Source: UBA4582 sp965657335
GTDB lineage: Bacteria > Pseudomonadota > Gammaproteobacteria > Pseudomonadales > Azotimanducaceae
Length of the DNA stretch: 64,000 nucleotides
Assembly (NCBI GenBank): GCA_965657335.1
Contig: CBFHOH010000011.1
Coordinates: 1 to 64,000, forward strand
Direction of reading: 5' to 3'
Position 1 is the stretch's first letter, and each line of letters starts with the position of its first letter. Below are positions 25,790 through 33,635 of this stretch, one piece after another. The notes below the pieces were generated by a model, which saw nothing but the letters and a program-made list of their open reading frames with translations, did not search any database and had not been told where the DNA came from. A program made the translations under genes and the position numbers.

Positions 25790-26842
25790 TTGGAGTTTAT
25801 TGCAGAGTACGGCCTTTTTCTGGCCAAAACCTTGACCCTTTTGATCGCCATAGTTGTGGTAATCATTGTTGCTGTCGGCATGGGGCAAAAAAGTCGTCCC
25901 GGAGATCGCGGTCACATCGAGATGAGAAACATCAATGAGGGCATCGAGACGGTCACGCGGAATCTAAAACAGATGACTCTGAACCCCGAAGCGTTAAAAG
26001 TTGCTCAAAAGGAGCAAAAAAAGAAGGATAAGCAAGAGGCCAAAGCGCTTAAGAAAGAGGCACACAAGGACGAGAGCACAGAAGAAAAACCGCGCGTTTT
26101 TGTCGTAGATTTCGAAGGTGATGTAGAGGCAAGCGCAGTGGAGCAATTACGCGAGGAGATAACTGCCATTCTTTTGATTGCAGAGCCCAAGGATGAGGTG
26201 CTTCTTCGTCTTGAAAGTCCCGGTGGTATGGTTCACGGGTACGGCCTTGCGGCATCGCAGTTATCCCGAGTGGTGAGCAACGACATTACGCTGACTGTCG
26301 CCGTCGATAAAGTAGCCGCGAGTGGCGGATACATGATGGCGTGTATCGCCAACCATATTATTGCCGCGCCGTTTGCAATACTCGGGTCCATTGGCGTGGT
26401 CGCTCAGATCCCGAATTTCCATCGATTACTTAAAAACAAAGATGTTGATGTGGAAATACTGACCGCCGGTGAATACAAGCGGACGCTGACGATGTTTGGC
26501 GAGAACACGGAGAAAGGTAGAGAAAAATTTGTCGAAGATCTTGAAGATGTACATCAGTTGTTCAAAGATTTTGTGAGCGAACAAAGGCCCGTAGTCGAGA
26601 TAGAAGAAGTGGCTACGGGTGAAGCTTGGTACGGCAAAAGAGCGCTTGAGCGAAAGCTCGTCGACGAGCTTAAAACAAGTGATGAATATATTGTTGAGCG
26701 GTGTTCCGATGCATCGGTCTTCCACGTGAAATTTGTCGAAGATCGAAATAGAATGGATAAGCTAATGGATCGCTTTACATCAATGGCGACAAAACTCAAG
26801 AATGGCGATGAATTTCGGTCCGTTGGACCTTATACGTACTAA
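25790..26842 (+). CDS. sohB: SohB, inner-membrane S49 peptidase
   Basis: 350 residues from a TTG start with GGAG upstream; the N-terminus MEFIAEYGLFLAKTLTLLIA matches E. coli SohB closely. An N-terminal transmembrane helix (8-31) is followed by a Lys/Glu-rich linker and the SppA-like protease domain, with catalytic Ser178 in AASGGYM and Lys230 in EYKRTLTMFGE. S49 enzymes degrade signal peptides or membrane-bound fragments on the periplasmic side. No operon partner is evident; acuI/yhdH follows 54 bp downstream on the same strand. Confidence 0.92.
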   Translation: MEFIAEYGLFLAKTLTLLIAIVVVIIVAVGMGQKSRPGDRGHIEMRNINEGIETVTRNLKQMTLNPEALKVAQKEQKKKDKQEAKALKKEAHKDESTEEKPRVFVVDFEGDVEASAVEQLREEITAILLIAEPKDEVLLRLESPGGMVHGYGLAASQLSRVVSNDITLTVAVDKVAASGGYMMACIANHIIAAPFAILGSIGVVAQIPNFHRLLKNKDVDVEILTAGEYKRTLTMFGENTEKGREKFVEDLEDVHQLFKDFVSEQRPVVEIEEVATGEAWYGKRALERKLVDELKTSDEYIVERCSDASVFHVKFVEDRNRMDKLMDRFTSMATKLKNGDEFRSVGPYTY

Positions 26843-26896
26843 AAAGATTAAAACTGATTAAACACACATTTCATACGGAACGGATGCAAAAGACAC

Positions 26897-27889
26897 ATGA
26901 CAAACTTCAAGGCATTTTGGGTAGAAAAGACAGACGACGGCGTAGCGCATTCCGTTATCGAAAGGTCAACAGACGATCTGCCAGCGGGTGATCTGCTGAT
27001 TAAAGTTGAATACTCCTCGGTCAATTATAAAGACGCAATGTCTGCAAAAGGCTTACCCGGTGTTACGCGTAATTATCCACATACGCCAGGCATCGATGCG
27101 GCTGGCGTCATCGTTGAGAGTGCTGACAGTGCATTTGCCGAGGGGGATGAGGTGATTGTCATTGGTTATGACCTTGGTATGAATACAGCCGGGGGATATG
27201 GTCAGTACATCAGAGTGCCCGCGAACTGGGCAGTAAAAATGCCAGCTGGCCTTAATGCTCGCGAAGCAATGATTATTGGCACAGCGGGTTTCACCGCGGC
27301 GTTGTGTGTAGATAAGATTGAGCAGATGGGTGCACAACCATCTGATGGACCGGTCGTTGTTACTGGTGCAACCGGTGGCGTCGGCTCTGTCGCCGTTGCC
27401 TTGCTCGCAAAACTAGGTTACGAGGTCGTCGCGAGTTCTGGGAAAGCAGAGAAAAATGACTATCTAAAATCAATAGGTGCTGCGAGTGTTATCAGTCGTG
27501 ACGAACTCTCTGAGGAAAATAAACGGCCAATGGCGGCTGAAACCTGGGCACATGGTATTGATACAGTGGGTGGTGAAATACTTTCGAATGTCATCAAAGG
27601 ACTCAAGTACAGCGGAAGCGTCGCTATATGTGGTCTGGTGGCTTCACCGGCGTTTTCGACAACGGTACTGCCTTTTATTCTCAGGAACGTAAATGTCCTC
27701 GGTGTTGATTCAGTAGAATTACCGTTAGCAAAGAAGCAGGAAATCTGGGCCAGACTTGCAACCGACCTGAAACTTGACTCACTCGACACAATGACCAGTG
27801 AGGTGGCACTAGACGGACTTTCCGAAGTGATTGACTCAATTATTCAGGGTGGCGTTAGTGGCAGGACGCTGGTCAAACTGGGTGATTAA
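26897..27889 (+). CDS. acuI: YhdH/AcuI-family acrylyl-CoA reductase
   Basis: 330-residue medium-chain dehydrogenase/reductase. The N-terminal GroES-like domain has SSVNYKDAMSAKGLPGV and PHTPGIDAAGVI. The Rossmann domain has VTGATGGVGSVA for NADPH. There are no zinc ligands, as expected for the YhdH/AcuI branch. The family reduces acryloyl-CoA to propionyl-CoA and protects against toxic acrylate, including that from DMSP breakdown in marine bacteria. No dmd or ddd genes are in the window, so the DMSP link is not supported here. Confidence 0.85.
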   Translation: MTNFKAFWVEKTDDGVAHSVIERSTDDLPAGDLLIKVEYSSVNYKDAMSAKGLPGVTRNYPHTPGIDAAGVIVESADSAFAEGDEVIVIGYDLGMNTAGGYGQYIRVPANWAVKMPAGLNAREAMIIGTAGFTAALCVDKIEQMGAQPSDGPVVVTGATGGVGSVAVALLAKLGYEVVASSGKAEKNDYLKSIGAASVISRDELSEENKRPMAAETWAHGIDTVGGEILSNVIKGLKYSGSVAICGLVASPAFSTTVLPFILRNVNVLGVDSVELPLAKKQEIWARLATDLKLDSLDTMTSEVALDGLSEVIDSIIQGGVSGRTLVKLGD

Positions 27890-28298
27890 GAGATCGAGCG
27901 GCAGCAAAGCATAAATACAACATCATATATCGCTATTCTGTCATAGCCGACGCCGCTCATCGTAATCGGCGGTTTGTTTACGCCGATTACTTTCCCTCTT
28001 TTAGATACGAAATATTAAATACCAGCTTTCGTCAATATCAGTGACATCGGCAGCATGATGTTTCTCCTATTGCGCACTTTACGCCTCGAAACAATCAGCC
28101 CCAGTGGCCTTATCAGGCAGCCTGAACCCATCTCCCCGTATCCTTAGTGACGAAATCCGCATTGCGAAAAGTGGGGTAGGCGTCAAATAACCAAACAGGT
28201 TCGCAAGGGGGAGGGGGCGTTGTTAAAAGAACATGTTGATTATTTAGATCGAGGTATAATTACCACCTCTATTTTCGTTTGCTATACCTAGGATATTA
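27890..28298. other. 409-bp intergenic region with hairpin and promoter-like elements
   Basis: It contains a perfect 10-bp hairpin (27962-27990) and a TATAAT at 28255-28260 about 38 bp before the channel gene. On the minus strand a 14-codon ORF (MMLPMSLILTKAGI) follows AGGAGA, and a longer stop-bounded stretch lacks a start codon. I cannot assign a gene. Confidence 0.4.
27962..27990. terminator. perfect 10-bp stem-loop downstream of acuI/yhdH
   Basis: GTAATCGGCG and CGCCGATTAC flank a 9-nt loop. The plus strand continues with a pyrimidine-rich TTTCCCTCTTTT rather than a clean T-run, so termination efficiency is uncertain. Confidence 0.5.
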
Positions 28299-29105
28299 AT
28301 GAGCACTTTGTCTACTTTTCAGAACATTTACCAAAACCGTCTATTCGAAGCATTTATCATATCTATTATCATTGCCTCAGCGATGCTAGTCGGCGCAAAA
28401 ACCTACGACCTACCAGAAACCGTGATTAGTCTAATTAGCATTTTGGATTGGGTGGTCACCGGCATCTTTGTTGTTGAAATCACCATCAGATTTGCTGCGC
28501 ATGAAAACAAACGCCGTTTTTTCCACAGCGCCTGGAACCTATTCGATACGCTAATCGTTTTAGTGAGCCTCATACCCATTGAGAATACCGATATGGCATT
28601 GGTCGCCCGATTGGTGCGAGTATTCCGGGTGATGCGAATGGTGAGTTTTATTCCGGAACTTAGAATTTTGCTGAATTCTCTATTTATTGCTTTGCCGCGA
28701 TTAGGTTACGTGATGCTGTTGATGTTTATTATTTTTTACATCTACGCCGCGGTCGGTAGCCTGTTTTTTGAGAATATTAATCCTTTTCTTTGGGGAGACA
28801 TTGCTCGGGCGATGCTTACCCTTTTTCGCGTGATGACCTTTGAAGACTGGACCGATGTTATGTACGAAACGCTTGAGGTTCATGCCTGGAGCTGGGTGTA
28901 TTTCTTGTCATTTATTTTTATGACAGCTTTTGCGTTTCTTAACATGGTGATTGGCATTGTGGTCAACGTACTGGAGGAGCAGCATCAAAAAGAAATCGAT
29001 GAAGATCCTGACCAAGTGTCGATGGCAGACTTATACAGAGAAATCCAGTCGCTAAAAGCGGCGGTTGAAACGCAATCTAGTCACAGTACAAAAGCGCTTG
29101 ATTGA
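28299..29105 (+). CDS. single-domain (NaChBac-like) voltage-gated cation channel
   Basis: 268 residues with six transmembrane helices. S4 carries Arg at every third position (Arg104, 107, 110, 113 in ARLVRVFRVMRMVS). The pore loop reads LFRVMTFEDWTDVMYE, so the selectivity filter is TFEDW (180-184) where NaChBac has TLESW. S6 (FLNMVIGIVVNVLEEQ) leads to an acidic neck and C-terminal coiled coil (DLYREIQSLKAAVE) typical of tetrameric bacterial Nav channels. The extra Asp in the filter could shift selectivity towards Ca2+; this is inference from engineered channels. Monocistronic. Confidence 0.88.
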   Translation: MSTLSTFQNIYQNRLFEAFIISIIIASAMLVGAKTYDLPETVISLISILDWVVTGIFVVEITIRFAAHENKRRFFHSAWNLFDTLIVLVSLIPIENTDMALVARLVRVFRVMRMVSFIPELRILLNSLFIALPRLGYVMLLMFIIFYIYAAVGSLFFENINPFLWGDIARAMLTLFRVMTFEDWTDVMYETLEVHAWSWVYFLSFIFMTAFAFLNMVIGIVVNVLEEQHQKEIDEDPDQVSMADLYREIQSLKAAVETQSSHSTKALD

Positions 29106-29154
29106 GTGTTGCTTGCGCTTGCGCTTTCGGCGCGATAAGCACCAAACAAACCCT

Positions 29155-29175
29155 CATGTCGACGGTGTCGACATG
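29155..29175. terminator. inverted repeat between convergent genes
   Basis: CATGTCGAC and GTCGACATG form a 9-bp stem with a GGT loop between the channel gene and the acyl-CoA dehydrogenase, which converge here. No T-run follows on either strand, so a bidirectional terminator is only a possibility. Confidence 0.4.
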
Positions 29176-29204
29176 AAGGTTGTCAATTGAAAAGTCGATA
29201 GAGC

Positions 29205-30383
29205 CTAATCCGGTAGGCCAAGTACTCGTTTCGCAATAATGTTTCTTTGCACTTCATTACTGCCACTATATATCGACGCGGCACGGGTAAAAAAGAATTG
29301 TTTAACAATAGCGCGCTCTTGTTCAGAGAACTCAAACTCGTCGATACCAAAACCGCGGCTGCCCCGCACTTTTGTGATGAGGTCATAGTTTTTTTGCTCG
29401 AGTTCAGAGCTAATTACCTTAAAAATTGAAGTGGCAGGTCCGGGCGTTGCACCGCTCTGGGTTTCCTCAACAACTCTTTTGCGCGTTAGTTGTAGTGATT
29501 CAGTATTCATCTGATAAGTTACAATTTCATCTCTTGTGAGGGGCTCGGCTAGCTTGCCGTCGATGATACCCAAATACTCTTTCGCGATACCGAGCAGACT
29601 CTCATCTTTTTTGCTAGTACTGCCTAACAGCAGGGACTCCATGCCTGAGCGCTCGTGCTGTAAAAGTCGCTTACCGACTGTCCAGCCTCGATTCAACTCG
29701 CCAACGAGGTCATCACGCGCAGCGATTGCATTGTCGAAAAACGTGTCGTTGAAGGTTGAAACACCGCTGAGCAACGGAATGGGTTTTACGTCAACGCCGG
29801 GTTGATCCATAGGCAAGAGCATGAAACTGATGCCTTCATGCTTTGGCGCATCCTTATCAGTTCGTACCAGAATAAACATCCAGTCAGCGTTGTGTGCACC
29901 AGAGGTCCAAGTTTTTTGTCCGTTGATGACAAATTGATCACCCTCAAGCACCGCGCGTGTCTGTAGACTGGCGAGGTCAGATCCTGAACCTGGCTCGCTG
30001 TATCCCTGACACCATTCAACTTCTGCACGGGCAATACGGGGCAAGTGACGTTGTTTTTGCTCTTCTGTGCCGTATTCCAACAGGGTTGGCCCGATCATGG
30101 ATGTGCCAAAACTAGATAGGGCTGGTCTGGCGGAGATAGCTTTCATCTCCTGTAATAAAACGACGACTTCCTCTGTAGACAGACCGCCGCCACCATATTG
30201 TTTGGGCCAGCTAGGAACCGTCCAGCCTTTCTCAGCCATTCGCTCAATCCACAAGCGAGTGTCAGCATCTTTAATCTTGATCTTCGTGCTGCCGTTAGAT
30301 ATTTCACCTGGCCCCCTCGCGCCGGGAGGGCAGTTGTCCGCCAGCCATTTTCTTGTTTCTGATCTAAATGCTTCGAGTGCCAT
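29205..30383 (-). CDS. acyl-CoA dehydrogenase
   Basis: 392 residues from the ATG at 30383, which has GGAGG 6 nt upstream; the longer in-frame start at 30443 lacks one. The fold is a typical ACAD: N-terminal helices, the FAD-binding block CQGYSEPGSGSDLASLQTRA, QKTWTSGAHNADW, and a C-terminal helical domain ending YSGSNEVQRNIIAKRVLGLP. It oxidises an acyl-CoA to the 2-enoyl-CoA using FAD. Substrate cannot be told; related large-substrate ACADs act on steroid side chains or branched acids. The 2OG oxygenase gene lies 90 bp upstream on the same strand. Confidence 0.88.
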   Translation of the reverse strand: MALEAFRSETRKWLADNCPPGARGPGEISNGSTKIKIKDADTRLWIERMAEKGWTVPSWPKQYGGGGLSTEEVVVLLQEMKAISARPALSSFGTSMIGPTLLEYGTEEQKQRHLPRIARAEVEWCQGYSEPGSGSDLASLQTRAVLEGDQFVINGQKTWTSGAHNADWMFILVRTDKDAPKHEGISFMLLPMDQPGVDVKPIPLLSGVSTFNDTFFDNAIAARDDLVGELNRGWTVGKRLLQHERSGMESLLLGSTSKKDESLLGIAKEYLGIIDGKLAEPLTRDEIVTYQMNTESLQLTRKRVVEETQSGATPGPATSIFKVISSELEQKNYDLITKVRGSRGFGIDEFEFSEQERAIVKQFFFTRAASIYSGSNEVQRNIIAKRVLGLPD

Positions 30384-30472
30384 AGGAAACCTCCGGTCTG
30401 GAAAAACGTATTTACAGCGACAAGCTACCAAAATCTCCGTCACAGAACCAGCACGCCGGTGGTCGTCTCAGA

Positions 30473-31198
30473 TCATGCGCCGCGATGCTTGTACCATCCT
30501 GTCAAAGATAAACGGGGTTCGGAGGCAAAGGGCGCTACGTAAGTGACTGAATGAATGTGTTCAACATCAAAAAGGCTAAGACTGTTAAATTCAGGTGACC
30601 AGGCATCTCTTGGATTGCCGTTTTTCTCGAAGAATTGAAGCATGCCGCCCCAATCAGGGTGCCATTTGGGTGTGAACCCAAGCACATAAGCTAGTTGCCT
30701 GTTTTCACTGACAATATTATCGGAATGTCTGGTCAAATAGTGCCCAGGGGCATAACGGGTATATTGACCGTCGGCCTCAACAAGTGCCGTTTGACCGCTG
30801 ATAAATGAGACAAAGGATAACATCGAGGATGAATTGACAAAGTTGAACAGATTCTGAGCCTGAGTCGGGGCGGTGTTTGATCCTGGATTTGTGGTTTTGT
30901 CTTCAGCTGCTCCCATACGGTAACCGCCGTATAGGAATCCAACGCCCTTGTTCGCTAGTTGGTAGAGATCACTTTGCAACCGTTGCTGTGTTTCATGACT
31001 CATCGCAGCCATCTCTGCGGCGGTTTTTACGTGGTTTTTATTATCATGATGGTAGATGAGGTCGTAGTCTATTTGGGTAAGGCAACATTCCTGAATCTTT
31101 TTTGCATATGCCGCGTCAAAGATATTGTTGATACGGATTCGCTTATCAATCAAGAATGACTGCCTAAGTTCTGCCCAATTCAAATCTGGATTCAACAT
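30473..31198 (-). CDS. 2-oxoglutarate/Fe(II) oxygenase (prolyl-hydroxylase-like)
   Basis: 241 residues from the ATG at 31198, 4 nt after the stop of the antiporter gene. The double-stranded beta-helix core has GHYLTRHSDN (iron ligands His158 and Asp160), WGGMLQFF, a distal His (His214 or His216 in EHIHSVTYV) and the 2OG-binding Arg in PRLSLTGWY. The layout matches the P4Hc/Tpa1-like family, which hydroxylates prolyl residues of ribosomal or other proteins. The target is unknown. Coupled to the upstream CPA2 gene by close spacing. Confidence 0.82.
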   Translation of the reverse strand: MLNPDLNWAELRQSFLIDKRIRINNIFDAAYAKKIQECCLTQIDYDLIYHHDNKNHVKTAAEMAAMSHETQQRLQSDLYQLANKGVGFLYGGYRMGAAEDKTTNPGSNTAPTQAQNLFNFVNSSSMLSFVSFISGQTALVEADGQYTRYAPGHYLTRHSDNIVSENRQLAYVLGFTPKWHPDWGGMLQFFEKNGNPRDAWSPEFNSLSLFDVEHIHSVTYVAPFASEPRLSLTGWYKHRGA

Positions 31199-31202
31199 GG
31201 CG

Positions 31203-32375
31203 CTAATCTCGTCGCAGTTTCTCGGTGACGCCGATGGGCGTGGGGTATTTAAAAACAACAATATATGAGGAAAAGAGGAAGGTCAGAATTGCCGTCGCCT
31301 GAATGAGGTGAGACGCATGTTCGCCGATCAATTGTCCTGCACTCGCAATAAATGCAATCAACAATGAGAATTCGCTAATTTGCCCAAGCCTAAAGCCAAT
31401 CTCCCAGCTGTTGGTATCCGTTTCACTGAGATTGAGTAACAGACCGTGAAACACGATAGGCTTTAGCATAAGTACTAGCGCGGCCATGATCGCTGCAGGG
31501 ACAAAAATATCCCAGAGCAGGGCAACCTGAAATCCTGCTCCGAGAGAGAAGAAAAACAATACCAGGAAAAAATCCCGTAGAGGCTTCAAGTTAGTCGCGA
31601 TGTAGAGCGCAATTGGGCTTGTTGCGAAACTGACGCCGGCGATGAAAGCGCCTATTTCATGCGACAAACCAATAAAGGTTGCGAGTTCAGATAGCCCTAG
31701 ACACCAGCCTATGGCGACGAGAAAAATATACTCATGAAACGCATCGAACTTCGTGAGAATGTTTAAAAGCACATATTTCACGAACAGCCATGCAAAGACG
31801 ATCAGCAATGGTAAGCCCAGAAGGACTTTGCCTAGTCGCGCGATGCCATTAAAGTCCTCCAGAAAACCACCGGTGAGCACGAGCAAAACAATAATCGCCA
31901 AAAAGTCCTGAATGAGTAACAGGCTGACAACCAGTTCTCCTGTTCGACGATGGTGCAACACTGTCGTTGGTAGCAGTTTGATACCAATAATCGTACTGGA
32001 AAACATCATCGCTACGCCGATGATACTGCTTTCGATCATCGTGTATCCAAACAGGAAACCAACCGCGAAACCCATGCCGAAAAAAGCAAGAGAGCTGAAA
32101 AGGCCAACGAGTAGTGCGTTACCTAACATGTTTGCCAATTTTGATGGCTGCATATCGAGACCCAGTAAAAACAGCAGAAAGATGATACCGATAGTTGAGA
32201 CGTTGCTGATAATTGCTGGGTCGGAAACGAGTCCAGTGACAGAGGGGCCCAGAATAATTCCCACAGCAATGTATGTGATAATCATTGGCTGTCGAGTATA
32301 AAGTGCTATCGTCGCTAGCACCGCTGCGGACGTGAAGATCAGGAAAAAAGTGAACAATAGGGGGTCTGTCGCCAT
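31203..32375 (-). CDS. CPA2-family monovalent cation:proton antiporter (KefB/YbaL-like transmembrane part)
   Basis: 390 residues, almost entirely hydrophobic, with about 12 helices. Characteristic stretches include LFLLGLDMQPSKL, MFSSTIIGIKLLP and GLSHEIGAFIAGVSFATSP. There is no C-terminal TrkA-N regulatory domain, unlike KefB/KefC. Such proteins exchange K+ or Na+ for H+ across the inner membrane. It is followed 4 nt later by the 2OG oxygenase gene; the reason for that pairing is not obvious. Confidence 0.88.
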   Translation of the reverse strand: MATDPLLFTFFLIFTSAAVLATIALYTRQPMIITYIAVGIILGPSVTGLVSDPAIISNVSTIGIIFLLFLLGLDMQPSKLANMLGNALLVGLFSSLAFFGMGFAVGFLFGYTMIESSIIGVAMMFSSTIIGIKLLPTTVLHHRRTGELVVSLLLIQDFLAIIVLLVLTGGFLEDFNGIARLGKVLLGLPLLIVFAWLFVKYVLLNILTKFDAFHEYIFLVAIGWCLGLSELATFIGLSHEIGAFIAGVSFATSPIALYIATNLKPLRDFFLVLFFFSLGAGFQVALLWDIFVPAAIMAALVLMLKPIVFHGLLLNLSETDTNSWEIGFRLGQISEFSLLIAFIASAGQLIGEHASHLIQATAILTFLFSSYIVVFKYPTPIGVTEKLRRD

Positions 32376-32621
32376 TTAATGATACTAAGCGATCGAAGCA
32401 ATCGAGAACAGTAAAAAAGAGAATTTGCCCTCAGTATCAAAACTAGATCAAAATATTGATAGAGATTAAGGTGATGCTTCTCGACGATGTTATGATATAT
32501 CTACACAGTAGGGTAAGACCGTTATCGGTGGTTTGCATCTGAGGTACTTTTCGGAAACTTTGTTTCGGTTACGATATTCGCTCCCTACTGCGCGAAATTA
32601 TTAATACAGAATAGATATGTT

Positions 32622-33068
32622 ATGAATGAAAAACCTGAATTTAAACCCGGTCTGTTGGTGGTCGATGATGAGCCAGCGGTGGGTAAGTTGTTGAAAAAGG
32701 CGCTCGCCGAGTTGACGGACGATATTGTCGTTGTTGAATCTGCTAAAGCGGCGCTCAAGGTCTGTCTCGGCAGGAGCTTCGATCTTGTTATCAGTGATAT
32801 GAATATGCCCGAGATGGACGGTGCTGAGCTACTCAGTATTTTATCCAAAGATTATCCATCAATGCGTAGGATCATACTGACAGGCCACTCTGATCTAGAT
32901 CAAACGCTGAAGTCGATCAACGAGGGTAGGGTGAATCGTTATCTGACAAAGCCATTTGGCATTAAGTCTCTGATTGAAGAGGTGAGCGCGGAGCTAAAGC
33001 TTGGAGAAAGAGAGCGAAGTGAGGTGACTCGGTTGCGAGACGCAATTGACAAGCTATCCGAAGAATAG
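32622..33068 (+). CDS. single-domain response regulator (CheY-like) with helical tail
   Basis: 148 residues. A receiver domain with LLVVDDEP, phosphoacceptor Asp59 in ISDMNMPEMDG, ILTGHSD and the Lys in LTKPF. About 25 extra residues form a charged helix (GERERSEVTRLRDAIDKLSEE) but no output domain. It resembles the N-terminal part of RpfG- or HD-GYP-linked regulators. No kinase is adjacent. Divergent from the antiporter operon. Confidence 0.82.
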   Translation: MNEKPEFKPGLLVVDDEPAVGKLLKKALAELTDDIVVVESAKAALKVCLGRSFDLVISDMNMPEMDGAELLSILSKDYPSMRRIILTGHSDLDQTLKSINEGRVNRYLTKPFGIKSLIEEVSAELKLGERERSEVTRLRDAIDKLSEE

Positions 33069-33127
33069 TCGGCAATAAAGGTTTTCACATCAATCGATGC
33101 TTACGTATACTTCACCCTCCAATAAAA

Positions 33128-33253
33128 ATGAAGCGAGCAAGTGATATGAGCGAAGAAGAAACCAGTTCGGATAGCGTAGTTGATGCCTTTAGCGCGGTTG
33201 CAGTGATATGCATCGCTGTCGTTGCATGTATTTACTGGATAAGCAGTCAGTAG
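33128..33253 (+). CDS. small single-pass membrane protein (hypothetical)
   Basis: 41 codons from ATG at 33128, or 35 from ATG at 33146. The shorter form begins MSEEETSSDSVVDAF and then has one hydrophobic helix (SAVAVICIAVVACIYWISS). Acidic N-terminus plus one helix is a common pattern for small inner-membrane proteins. No strong ribosome binding site separates the two starts. No family recognised. It lies between the response regulator and the DUF2970 gene. Confidence 0.45.
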   Translation: MKRASDMSEEETSSDSVVDAFSAVAVICIAVVACIYWISSQ

Positions 33254-33350
33254 CGAGCGTACACCGCCTAGAAAAAACGTGAACGTGCACTTTACGTGAT
33301 GACGACGAAAAAGTGGCAGTTGAAAGCTTTGATTTCAGCCGATTCGTTTG

Positions 33351-33584
33351 TTACGGCAGCACCAAAAACACAACGCCGACGAGAGTCAGAACAAACAATA
33401 CGGTGAAGAGAATACCGCCTAAGATAAAGGGTAAAGGACTGCCTGTGGTGAAATCGCGCTCGTAGTTTTCGTCTTTCTGTACACCGAACGCGGCAGCAAA
33501 AACACTCATCATCACTTGAAGGAAAGACGGCGGCTTTAGCTCTTCCTGGGTAGGTTGATTGTTGCTATTTTCCGTTTCGTTCAT
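33351..33584 (-). CDS. DUF2970 family membrane protein
   Basis: 77 residues. The conserved block PPSFLQVMMSVFAAAFGVQK followed by NYERDFTTGSPLPFILGG and a C-terminal transmembrane helix (about 55-75) is the DUF2970 pattern. The function is unknown to me; the family is common in gammaproteobacteria. It lies just downstream of metH on the same strand (51 bp) and could be cotranscribed with it. Confidence 0.8.
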   Translation of the reverse strand: MNETENSNNQPTQEELKPPSFLQVMMSVFAAAFGVQKDENYERDFTTGSPLPFILGGILFTVLFVLTLVGVVFLVLP

Positions 33585-33635
33585 TCGAAATCCTTAACAC
33601 TGTTCGAGGCTATTTGCTGATCCAATAGCTTACCA

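Noticed and set aside
28020..28070. 14-codon minus-strand ORF (MMLPMSLILTKAGI) with AGGAGA ribosome site
   Set aside because: Too short to support as a gene, although the ribosome site is good; noted only in the intergenic entry.
30067..30546. Plus-strand ORF of 159 residues
   Set aside because: It is antisense to the acyl-CoA dehydrogenase and has no protein-like motif.
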